5,249 nucleotides of DNA from Gammaproteobacteria bacterium (lineage in GTDB: Bacteria; Pseudomonadota; Gammaproteobacteria; Steroidobacterales; UBA11654): NCBI GenBank assembly GCA_012965065.1, contig DTSX01000120.1, forward strand, positions 1-5,249. The letters are read 5' to 3'. A program made the position numbers and the translations under genes. Shown one piece after another: positions 1-5,249 of this stretch. The notes beneath the pieces are model-generated. The model saw only the letters and a list, made by a program, of their open reading frames with translations. It was not told the DNA's origin and did no database searches. The stretch's first letter is position 1; every line of letters begins with the position of its first letter.

Positions 1-206
1 AGATGTGCTGCAGCATTAAGGTCTGTGTCACTAATAATGGTTTTCACAATTTTATGGGTGGCAGTCCTTGTTGATCCACCCGCACCGTATGTAACTGATA
101 CAAATTTAGGTCCTATTGGTGCAAGTCGCTCTATCGATTGCCAAAGTTTAGCTTCAAGCTTCGGTGTCTTCGGAGGGAAAAATTCGAATGAGATGCTTCT
201 AATCAT
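1..206 (-). CDS. metF: 5,10-methylenetetrahydrofolate reductase (MetF), N-terminal part, cut by window edge
   Basis: Read on the minus strand from the ATG at 206-204, this frame stays open to the left edge and gives the first 68 residues of MetF. The flavoprotein interconverts 5,10-methylene-THF and 5-methyl-THF in the cytoplasm. The diagnostic block SFEFFPPKT lies at residues 6-14; its glutamate (E8) corresponds to catalytic E28 of E. coli MetF. It is followed by LWQSIERLAPIGPKFVSVTYGAGG (about residues 21-44), the second family signature, and by AAAH at the edge, matching the E. coli AAPHLTC region. Unlike E. coli MetF it lacks the extra roughly 20 N-terminal residues, as is common in alphaproteobacterial forms. 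The ATG overlaps the TGA of the upstream WYL_2-like gene (ATGA), so translation is probably coupled. No strong Shine-Dalgarno sequence is present. Near methylamine-type methyltransferases it may run oxidatively, disposing of methyl-THF, but a biosynthetic role in methionine synthesis is equally possible. The family assignment is secure; the direction of use is inference. Confidence 0.93.
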   Translation of the reverse strand, partial: MIRSISFEFFPPKTPKLEAKLWQSIERLAPIGPKFVSVTYGAGGSTRTATHKIVKTIISDTDLNAAAH

Positions 207-472
207 GCTGTTTTTTTAGAGCACTCTTTATTTAAGTCTTCTGGATACCATTTTTGGATCGTATCGATTCTAATATCTTCCCAGGCTCTTGTATCCAATC
301 TAAACACAAGAACATTGTCACTACTTGCATGTTGTCTCATGTAAAAATGGTTTTTGAGGCGTTCTTGACTTAGAGTACAGGGAATAGTCCTAAGATCACC
401 GGAATTCAGACTGGTAAATTCTATGTTCACAATTCCTTCGCTCAGAGCTTTCAGTAATCTATCTGTATCCAC
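203..472 (-). CDS. Small WYL_2/DUF2693-like (Sm-like SH3 beta-barrel) protein, coupled to metF
   Basis: This 89-residue acidic-to-neutral protein has no signal peptide or membrane segment. Its pattern is a short N-terminal helix (1-11), strand VNIEFT (15-20), a G-D-L-R-T turn, strand IPCTL (30-34), a variable loop (35-52), and the paired strands VLVFRLD (54-60) and AWEDIRIDTIQ (63-73). This matches the WYL_2 (DUF2693) family, in which a strand of the type V-x-D-x-x-x-x-x-W-R-x-F-R-x-D-x-I closes an Sm/SH3-like barrel. The match is recalled from family patterns, not searched. Such proteins are frequent in T4-like and marine phages and occur in marine bacteria; their role is not established. 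The start is GTG at 472-470. The frame is closed by an upstream TAG and contains no other ATG, GTG or TTG between them. AGAGGA lies 14 nt upstream, farther than ideal. The TGA overlaps the metF ATG by sequence ATGA, suggesting coupled translation and a MetF-related job. Confidence 0.72.
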   Translation of the reverse strand: MDTDRLLKALSEGIVNIEFTSLNSGDLRTIPCTLSQERLKNHFYMRQHASSDNVLVFRLDTRAWEDIRIDTIQKWYPEDLNKECSKKTA

Positions 473-493
473 TTTTGAAACACCATTCCTCTA

Positions 494-507
494 GTTAAGA
501 AATTAAC
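494..507. repeat. Short inverted repeat in the WYL_2-metF leader
   Basis: GTTAA-GAAA-TTAAC forms perfect 5-nt arms around a 4-nt centre, 22 nt upstream of the GTG start of the WYL_2-like gene. It could be an operator half-site pair or a weak RNA hairpin. The AT-rich composition makes chance occurrence quite possible. Confidence 0.3.
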
Positions 508-538
508 CTAATGGTTTTTTGACATCAGTTTTAGGATG

Positions 539-572
539 AAAAAAAACCCGAAAGCTTTTGCTAGACGGGCTT
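539..572 (-). terminator. Rho-independent terminator, minus strand
   Basis: Read on the minus strand, AAGCCCG (572-566) pairs with CGGGTTT (550-544), a 7-bp stem with one G-U pair. Inside it a second short stem, AGC-AAAA-GCT, can stack. The 3' arm runs directly into an uninterrupted tract of eight T residues (546-539). There is no T tract on the other side, so it works only leftwards. It lies about 150 nt beyond the stop of the second MttB-like gene and most simply ends the mttB transcript, separating it from WYL_2-metF. Confidence 0.8.
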
Positions 573-591
573 AAAGGTCTGTTTAGCTATA

Positions 592-619
592 TTTATAATG
601 CGCTTGCAAGCTGACTCAA
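592..619 (-). promoter_or_regulatory. Candidate sigma-70-type promoter with palindrome in spacer
   Basis: On the minus strand TTGAGT (619-614) is followed after 16 nt by TATAAA (597-592), a fair -35/-10 pair. The spacer contains the perfect 10-bp palindrome GCTTGCAAGC (602-611), a placement typical of a repressor operator. Transcription would start near 585 and meet the terminator at 572-539 almost at once. The element would then drive either a very short RNA or an attenuated WYL_2-metF transcript; it may also be a chance match. Confidence 0.3.
602..611. repeat. 10-bp perfect palindrome (operator candidate)
   Basis: GCTTGCAAGC is its own reverse complement. It is GC-richer than the surrounding AT-rich spacer and lies between the candidate -35 and -10 hexamers. 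No second copy of the full palindrome was seen elsewhere in the window. Confidence 0.35.
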
Positions 620-723
620 ATCCGCGCTTTTTCAAGCGTTAATAGTAATCTGCAATTGTTATAATCGCAAGCCTTTGCTTCAAAATACTTAAAGGACTAT
701 TGAAAAAGAAAAAACAGTAAAAT

Positions 724-2280
724 TTACCACCGATCGTTTTTTTTCATGTCTTGTTCGGTAATTTTTATGGGAAAATTTTCCCTGATCTTTGCATCTGTTT
801 TTGCAGGAATGTATTGAGGGTAATAATCTCGCATCATTTCCTGTAATCGTTGGTGAGCCACATCAAAGATGGTCTCTTTCCCTTCGGCTTCCCATTCTTG
901 GGTAGTTTTTCGATTGGCAAGATTCGGGTATAAAAATTCAGTTTCCATCAATGCAATGGTTTGTTCATGCTTCAAATAATGCCCATCACCGTAAATCACA
1001 TCTTTTATCACATCATAGGAAAGAGTTTGATCATTAACCTCAATCCCTCTAACAAGTCTTTGGATATTGCCAAACATATCGTTGTCGATAATTGCAGCCT
1101 CAAAAGACCATCCCATTAGGCTGCCTAGAGCACCCGGATATGCAGAGACGAAATTACCGCCCGCAAGCATCGCTGCTGTGGTAGTAATGGCTTTTTCATA
1201 GCCTGCCTGTGCATCCATGGTTTTTGCATCTGTCATCCCGCAAGCTATGCTCGAAACCAAGCCATAGTGATTGCACATCTGTGCCGTAGCAGCCATGATC
1301 AAAGCCTGTTCACCACTGCCACCGGTAAAAGCCCCCGTTCTTAGATCAGAGACAAATGGCCACATTTCAAAATCGCAGTAAGATCCAGGATTGATGAGAT
1401 TTACCACACAAAGGCAAGCCAGAGTTTCAGCAAAGGCTTGGACCAGAGTGCCGGCCAAGGATGCAGGGGCTGTCGTACCTGCCTGAGGAGCAGTGCAGAC
1501 TCCTATCGTGAGACCAAGTTCTGCCATTCTCACCATAACCTCGGCGTTATCTTTACCAAAGCGGAGTGGGGCAACAATTGGGCAGCCTCCTATTTCAACA
1601 AAAGGACGCTCCATGAATTTCCCTTCACCACCTAAAAAAGTATCAAAAAGATTGATCAAAGGATCTACATGCTCAACATTGTCTACTGCTAAAGCAATAT
1701 TTTTTTGCGTACCGGCAATTGCTGCATAGGCAGCATTAATATCATGGACATATCTCTGTTGACTGTATTCCGTTACCGCAAAGGGTTGTCCATAATGATG
1801 TATGTGTTCCAGTTGGTCACACAGCCGTGCGGCGTCATAAATATCAACAACCTTTGTCGGTCGATAGCTATTGGTCTTGTAATCAAAAATTGAAATGGGT
1901 TCACCGGAAGTACTCAAATACATTTTTTTACCGGTGACTGAATAGTCGTATTTCGGATCTACACCATAAATGATGTGTTCTTTTGGAGCTATATCTAGAA
2001 GATCTTCGACCAATGATTCTGGAAATTTGAGACGATTGTCAGAACCTAGGACGCAACCTTTAGGCAAAGTGTGGTCTAAAATTTCTGGAATAGGGTCTCC
2101 TATTCCAATGGTTGCCAGCACGTTAAGTGCAGTGCGGTGTATTTTTTCTATTTCTTCAGTGCTCAAGGGATGGTACTTACCACCTTCCAGACCAGGGGTA
2201 ACAACGTTGTTAATTTCTGATTTTTTCCGGATCGCTCGACGTGCTTTACTGCCCCCAGCCCTTCTGTTTTTTCTTGTCAT
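724..2280 (-). CDS. MttB-superfamily (non-pyrrolysine) corrinoid-dependent amine methyltransferase, paralog 2
   Basis: This 518-residue cytoplasmic protein belongs to the trimethylamine methyltransferase (MttB/COG5598) family and has full length for it. These TIM-barrel enzymes move a methyl group from a methylated amine to a corrinoid protein. Visible blocks are a basic N-terminus (1-20), GGKYHPLS (33-40), ERPFVEIGGCPIVAPLRFG (224-242), APQAGTTAPASLAGTLVQ (264-281), WPFVSDLRTGAFTGGSGE (307-324), GMTDAKTMDAQAGYEK (348-363) and RGIEVNDQTLSYDVI (411-425). In methanogen MttB a pyrrolysine encoded by TAG lies at 334; this reading frame has no internal stop. It therefore falls in the MtgB-like branch, whose D. 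hafniense member uses glycine betaine. The substrate here is unknown: a quaternary amine such as a betaine is the best guess. The start is 5 nt after the stop of the upstream paralog, so the two form an operon and translation may be coupled; no clear Shine-Dalgarno sequence is present. It ends with TAA about 150 nt before a terminator. Confidence 0.9.
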   Translation of the reverse strand: MTRKNRRAGGSKARRAIRKKSEINNVVTPGLEGGKYHPLSTEEIEKIHRTALNVLATIGIGDPIPEILDHTLPKGCVLGSDNRLKFPESLVEDLLDIAPKEHIIYGVDPKYDYSVTGKKMYLSTSGEPISIFDYKTNSYRPTKVVDIYDAARLCDQLEHIHHYGQPFAVTEYSQQRYVHDINAAYAAIAGTQKNIALAVDNVEHVDPLINLFDTFLGGEGKFMERPFVEIGGCPIVAPLRFGKDNAEVMVRMAELGLTIGVCTAPQAGTTAPASLAGTLVQAFAETLACLCVVNLINPGSYCDFEMWPFVSDLRTGAFTGGSGEQALIMAATAQMCNHYGLVSSIACGMTDAKTMDAQAGYEKAITTTAAMLAGGNFVSAYPGALGSLMGWSFEAAIIDNDMFGNIQRLVRGIEVNDQTLSYDVIKDVIYGDGHYLKHEQTIALMETEFLYPNLANRKTTQEWEAEGKETIFDVAHQRLQEMMRDYYPQYIPAKTDAKIRENFPIKITEQDMKKNDRW

Positions 2281-2285
2281 AAAGA

Positions 2286-3830
2286 CTAAAAACGATCTTT
2301 TGTAGGCTTGATCACGTCCAAAGGTATTTCAATGGGGAAATTATCTCTGACTTTTTTGTCAATTTTCTCATCAATATAAACGGGGTAATGGGAATTAAGT
2401 ATTTCTCTTGCTTTTTTCTCAGCGCGTTGCCTGATATCCGGTGAACCTTCATTTTGCCATTCTTCTTGTGTGCTTCGGTCTGCAAGACTTGGGTAGAGGT
2501 ATTCGGTTTTCATCAGAGATAGAGTTTGCGGGTCTCTTAAAAAATGTCCTTCGCCTTCAACTGTGTCTTTGATTGCTCGGTAGGAAAGTGTTTCCTCATT
2601 CACTTCGATACCCCTGACCACTCGCATGATCATTCCCAACATATCATTGTCTATGACCAAAGATTCATAGGAGCATCCCATCAGGCTTGCCATCATCCCG
2701 GATGACTCAGAAACATTGTTGCACCCTGCCAAGGCTGCCATCGCAATGGTTATGCCTTTTTCATAGCCTGCTTGAGCATCAGGGAGCTTAGAATCGGTCA
2801 TTCCAGCACCAACGGAACTGGCAAGATCATAATGATTGCTGATTTGTGCCGATGCAGCCATCATCAGCGCTTCTTCACCGCTGCCACCGGAAAAAGAACC
2901 AGTCCTAAGATCTGTGACAAAAGGCCAAGGACCAAATACCACAGGATGGCCTGGTTTAATCAGATCAATGAGCAACAGACTTGCCAGTGTTTCTGCAAAA
3001 ACTTGGACCAAGGAACCAGCCAATGCTGCAGGAGCAGTGGCACCTGACTGCGGTGCAATCACTACCCAAACCGGAGCATTCATCTCGATGGAAGCAATGG
3101 CAACTTCGCAATTATCAGTCCCATAACGCAATGGTGAGACCACCGTGCAACCACCACCATGGCAAAAAGGCCTTTCTAAAAACTTGCCTTCACCGCCTGC
3201 AATCATCTCCAGCATTTCTATGGTCGGTTTCACATGTTTACCACTGGCGAAAGTAAGTGCAGTATGTTTTGTAGTGCCAACAACACTGGCATAGGCGGTA
3301 TTGATATCAGTTTTCAGCAGGTCTGTAAACTCCGTAGCAACAACAAGTCTTGAATAACTATGGATGTTGTCCAGATAGTCAACCACCCGGGCAATATCAT
3401 AAACATCATTAATGGTTGAGGGACGATAGGTTGTTGCTCCCAGATCTAAAATGGTAACAGCTTCACCACCACCGTAAAGGTGAACTTTTTTGTCAGACAT
3501 TTCAACATCGTGTTTTGGGTCACGACCATACATAACGAAATCCCGTCCAGCACGTGCAATCACGTCTTCAACCAAGGATCTCGGAAAACACAAGCGTCCT
3601 TGATCGGTAAAATTACACCCATGTTCCAGCGCCACTTCCTTGAACTGGGGTAAAGGGTTGGTCATACCTATATTTTCTAGGACGTCTAATGTTGTTTGGT
3701 GTATCTGTTCTATTTCGTGATCGCTGAGGGGTTTGTATTTTCCTCCAACCATTCCCTTGGTGACAACGGGTATGACAACCTCGTTTTCACTTATCGCTCT
3801 TTTTCTTTTTGATCTTCTTTTTACGGCCAT
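2286..3830 (-). CDS. MttB-superfamily (non-pyrrolysine) corrinoid-dependent amine methyltransferase, paralog 1
   Basis: This 514-residue protein is the promoter-proximal member of a tandem pair and is alignable end to end with its downstream neighbour, with roughly half the residues identical by eye. It has the same family blocks: a basic start (4-11), GGKYKPLS (29-36), ERPFCHGGGCTVVSPLRYG (219-237), APQSGATAPAALAGSLVQ (259-276), WPFVTDLRTGSFSGGSGEE (302-320), GMTDSKLPDAQAGYEK (343-358) and RGIEVNEETLSYRAI (406-420). The expected role is methyl transfer from a methylated amine to a corrinoid protein; the partner is not in this window. There is no internal amber codon, but the gene ends with TAG exactly where the paralog also ends (KDRF versus NDRW), so TAG acts as a normal stop here. 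The residues that differ from the paralog cluster in segments likely to line the pocket, which suggests a different substrate. The ATG at 3830-3828 is chosen because the basic N-terminus matches that of the paralog; the leader is about 20 nt with no strong Shine-Dalgarno sequence. Confidence 0.9.
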   Translation of the reverse strand: MAVKRRSKRKRAISENEVVIPVVTKGMVGGKYKPLSDHEIEQIHQTTLDVLENIGMTNPLPQFKEVALEHGCNFTDQGRLCFPRSLVEDVIARAGRDFVMYGRDPKHDVEMSDKKVHLYGGGEAVTILDLGATTYRPSTINDVYDIARVVDYLDNIHSYSRLVVATEFTDLLKTDINTAYASVVGTTKHTALTFASGKHVKPTIEMLEMIAGGEGKFLERPFCHGGGCTVVSPLRYGTDNCEVAIASIEMNAPVWVVIAPQSGATAPAALAGSLVQVFAETLASLLLIDLIKPGHPVVFGPWPFVTDLRTGSFSGGSGEEALMMAASAQISNHYDLASSVGAGMTDSKLPDAQAGYEKGITIAMAALAGCNNVSESSGMMASLMGCSYESLVIDNDMLGMIMRVVRGIEVNEETLSYRAIKDTVEGEGHFLRDPQTLSLMKTEYLYPSLADRSTQEEWQNEGSPDIRQRAEKKAREILNSHYPVYIDEKIDKKVRDNFPIEIPLDVIKPTKDRF

Positions 3831-3918
3831 GGTCGTTCTAATGATTCTTAAATTACTTTATACTTCATCATACTGTTTTATCAAATCAAAGGGGTATCAT
3901 TTTTTATCGATTTATTGC
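3831..3918. promoter_or_regulatory. Divergent intergenic control region
   Basis: These 88 bp separate the starts of the mttB pair (leftward) and the FAD oxidoreductase (rightward) and must hold both promoters. The stretch is very AT-rich. The element TTTTATC occurs at 3876-3882 and 3902-3908, with another TATC at 3895-3898, so a shared regulator binding repeated TATC-type sites is conceivable. For the rightward gene the best -10 candidate is TATCAT (3895-3900), but no good -35 lies in front of it. Confidence 0.5.
3857..3884 (-). promoter_or_regulatory. Candidate sigma-70 promoter of the mttB pair
   Basis: On the minus strand TTGATA (3884-3879) and TATAAA (3862-3857) each match the consensus at five of six positions and are separated by 16 nt. 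The predicted transcription start near 3850 gives a leader of about 20 nt to the ATG at 3830. This is the best promoter seen in the window, but it is in AT-rich DNA where such matches are common. Confidence 0.5.
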
Positions 3919-5223
3919 ATGAGTATTCCACAGAACGAACACCTAAAGCATACCAATTCCTACTATGCAGCAACAATAAACGAGCCCATCGAGTTTCCAG
4001 CCTTGATCGAGAAAATCGAATCCGATGTCTGTATCATCGGTGCAGGATTTACAGGCATAAATACCGCCATCAATCTCGCTAAAAAAGGCTTTGATGTGGT
4101 TATCCTTGAGACTGCAAAAGTTGGTTGGGGTGCGAGTGGAAGAAATGGCGGTCAATTGATTTCAGGGTTTACCTTCAGTCCCAAACTTTCAAAAATAATG
4201 GACGATGAAGCTGTCCAATCTGTTTGGGAACTGGGAGCAAAATCAGCTGATTTGGTGAGAGAAAGAATTCAGGAGCACCAAATCGAATGCGATTTAAAAT
4301 CTGGATTTATTGAAGTTGCATTGAATAAAGTACAAATGCAAGAACTTGTTGAACGAAAAGAAAATTGGGAAAAAAGAGGATATCAACACCAGCTAACTCT
4401 GGTTGATGAAAGTGAAATTAGGAACTGTGTAGGGTCTGCAAGATATATTGGTGGTCTTATTGATTCTGGCAGTGGGCACCTGCATCCTCTGAATCTGTGT
4501 CTTGGAGAGGCTAAGGTTGCAACAAATTTAGGCGTAAGAATTTTTGAGCAATCAAGAGCCATTGCCATAGATTTTGGGAAGACTGTTATCACCAAGACCA
4601 ACAAAGGTAAAGTCAAATCAAAGTATCTTGTTGTGGCTGGAAACGCTTACATTGGAACATTACATAAATCTTTAAGAAGAATGATTATGCCAGCTAACAG
4701 CTGCATCATTGCTACTGAATCATTGCCCGATGAAGTAGCCAATGAAATTCTTCCTAAAGATATGGCTGTTTGTGATTTAAATACCATATTGGATTATTAT
4801 CGCCTGTCACCTGATAAGAGACTTCTTTTTGGGGGCAGATGGAATTATTCTGGTCAAGAGCCTAAGAACATCAAAGGAAATCTCAGAAAAAGAATGCTTA
4901 AGGTCTTTCCTGATTTGGATAAAGTAAAAATTGACTATGGATGGGGAGGCAATGTAGCAGTGAGTATCAATAGAATTCCTCAGTTGGGCAAACTATCTGA
5001 CAACGTTTTCTACTCCCAAGGCTATTCTGGGCATGGTGTTGCTCCAACACATATGGCAGCTGAAATTGTTGCCTCAGCAATATCAAAAGAATGGGACATG
5101 CTGGATCTCCTGTCACAAGTGAAGCACATTCAACTTCCAGGCGGAAAATGGTTTGCAAGTCCAGCTATGGCAATGGGAATGGTTTATTACAGGTTAAAAG
5201 ATTTTATAGCCAACAGATTCTAA
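3919..5223 (+). CDS. FAD-dependent amine oxidoreductase, DAO family (OrdL/PuuB-like)
   Basis: This 434-residue protein of the D-amino-acid oxidase fold (OrdL/gamma-glutamylputrescine oxidase-like branch) is full length for the group. The N-terminus has the NSYYAATI segment (13-20) usual in this branch, then the FAD Rossmann motif GAGFTG (41-46) with acidic E64 ending the second strand, and GWGASGRNGGQ (69-79). Near the C-terminus are GWGGNVAVS (341-349), NRIPQLGKL (351-359) and GYSGHGVAPTH (368-378), also characteristic. Such enzymes oxidise C-N bonds of secondary or substituted amines, giving an imine and H2O2 or reduced acceptor. True PuuB acts on gamma-glutamylputrescine, but nothing nearby supports a putrescine pathway. 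Divergence from two MttB-like genes suggests oxidation of an N-methylated amine or amine acid (inference). The frame is open from 3733, but ATG 3919 is chosen because homology begins there and a longer start would run into the mttB promoter and coding region. No Shine-Dalgarno sequence precedes it closely; AAAGGGG is about 26 nt away. Confidence 0.88.
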   Translation: MSIPQNEHLKHTNSYYAATINEPIEFPALIEKIESDVCIIGAGFTGINTAINLAKKGFDVVILETAKVGWGASGRNGGQLISGFTFSPKLSKIMDDEAVQSVWELGAKSADLVRERIQEHQIECDLKSGFIEVALNKVQMQELVERKENWEKRGYQHQLTLVDESEIRNCVGSARYIGGLIDSGSGHLHPLNLCLGEAKVATNLGVRIFEQSRAIAIDFGKTVITKTNKGKVKSKYLVVAGNAYIGTLHKSLRRMIMPANSCIIATESLPDEVANEILPKDMAVCDLNTILDYYRLSPDKRLLFGGRWNYSGQEPKNIKGNLRKRMLKVFPDLDKVKIDYGWGGNVAVSINRIPQLGKLSDNVFYSQGYSGHGVAPTHMAAEIVASAISKEWDMLDLLSQVKHIQLPGGKWFASPAMAMGMVYYRLKDFIANRF

Positions 5224-5240
5224 TTCTTCAATTAGATTTT
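5219..5240 (+). terminator. Weak AT-rich hairpin at the end of the oxidoreductase gene
   Basis: TCTAATT (5219-5225) and AATTAGA (5230-5236) form a perfect 7-bp stem around a CTTC loop, followed by four T residues (5237-5240). It overlaps the TAA stop. The stem has only one G-C pair, so it would be a poor terminator; the window ends too soon to see a better one. Confidence 0.35.
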
Positions 5241-5249
5241 AATGCCAGT

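Larger units (their letters stand above)
473..723. other. Intergenic region between the mttB pair and WYL_2-metF
   Basis: No coding frame is supported in these 251 nt. Going leftwards on the minus strand the region holds the 3' end of the mttB transcript, a small hairpin (CGCTT-GAAA-AAGCG on the minus strand, 638-625), a candidate promoter (619-592) whose spacer contains the palindrome GCTTGCAAGC (602-611), a rho-independent terminator (572-539), and a short leader to the GTG of the WYL_2-like gene. The leader contains the inverted repeat GTTAA-GAAA-TTAAC (494-507). The layout separates two transcription units. No tRNA cloverleaf and no riboswitch that I recognise was found. Confidence 0.6.

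Noticed and set aside
25..219. Plus-strand 64-codon open frame at the left edge
   Set aside because: It is antisense to the clear MetF N-terminus on the minus strand and shows no family pattern.
519..524. Perfect TTGACA on the plus strand
   Set aside because: No -10 element lies at suitable spacing (only A and C tracts follow) and there is no rightward gene in front of it for over 3 kb.
1438..3256. Several plus-strand open frames of 62-111 codons within the mttB genes
   Set aside because: All are shadows of the two strongly supported minus-strand methyltransferase genes.
724..3830. Pyrrolysine-containing MttB
   Set aside because: Neither frame has an internal TAG; the only TAG is the natural terminal stop of paralog 1.
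3733..3918. 62-codon N-terminal extension of the FAD oxidoreductase with a hydrophobic stretch
   Set aside because: It overlaps the mttB paralog 1 start and promoter in antisense, and homology to DAO/OrdL proteins begins just after the ATG at 3919. The apparent hydrophobic segment is the antisense of a basic, A-rich coding region.
3943..5158. Minus-strand open frames of 63-77 codons under the oxidoreductase gene
   Set aside because: They lie antisense to a well-conserved flavoprotein and lack recognisable features of their own.
1..5249. Mobile element, CRISPR array or defence system
   Set aside because: No transposase or integrase pattern, terminal inverted repeats, regularly spaced repeats or defence-type domains were seen. 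The WYL_2-like protein alone is not evidence of a prophage.

Overview
The window comes from a bacterial chromosome with moderate-to-low GC content (about 40% by eye). It carries one-carbon and methylamine metabolism genes. The MetF N-terminus, the two MttB-superfamily proteins with a basic arginine/lysine-rich start, and the OrdL/PuuB-like FAD oxidoreductase all look most like marine Alphaproteobacteria (a SAR116- or Roseobacter-like lineage). That placement is from memory of family sequences, not from a search.

Layout. On the minus strand, reading right to left, a candidate promoter (3857-3884) precedes two tandem MttB-superfamily methyltransferases (3830-2286 and 2280-724) separated by only 5 nt. 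A 251-nt intergenic stretch follows; it holds a minus-strand rho-independent terminator (539-572) and, just before it, a candidate promoter with a palindrome in its spacer. Next is a small WYL_2/DUF2693-like protein (472-203, GTG start), whose stop overlaps the start of metF in an ATGA junction. metF is truncated by the left edge after 68 codons. On the plus strand, diverging from the methyltransferases across an 88-bp shared regulatory region, is a FAD-dependent amine oxidoreductase (3919-5223), followed by a short AT-rich hairpin at the right edge.

How the genes may work together. Neither methyltransferase gene has an internal amber codon. They therefore belong to the non-pyrrolysine branch of the MttB superfamily, whose characterised member (MtgB of Desulfitobacterium hafniense) demethylates a quaternary amine, glycine betaine, onto a corrinoid protein. 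A plausible scheme, which is inference, is that the MttB-like enzymes remove a methyl group from quaternary amines, a corrinoid protein and a methyl-THF:corrinoid methyltransferase outside this window pass it to tetrahydrofolate, and MetF oxidises methyl-THF to methylene-THF. The FAD enzyme could oxidise the remaining tertiary or secondary amine. The terminator suggests that WYL_2-metF is a separate transcription unit from the mttB pair.

No mobile element, CRISPR array, rRNA or tRNA was seen. The least ordinary features are the phage-type WYL_2 protein translationally coupled to metF and the divergence between the paired MttB paralogs in their likely substrate-contact segments.
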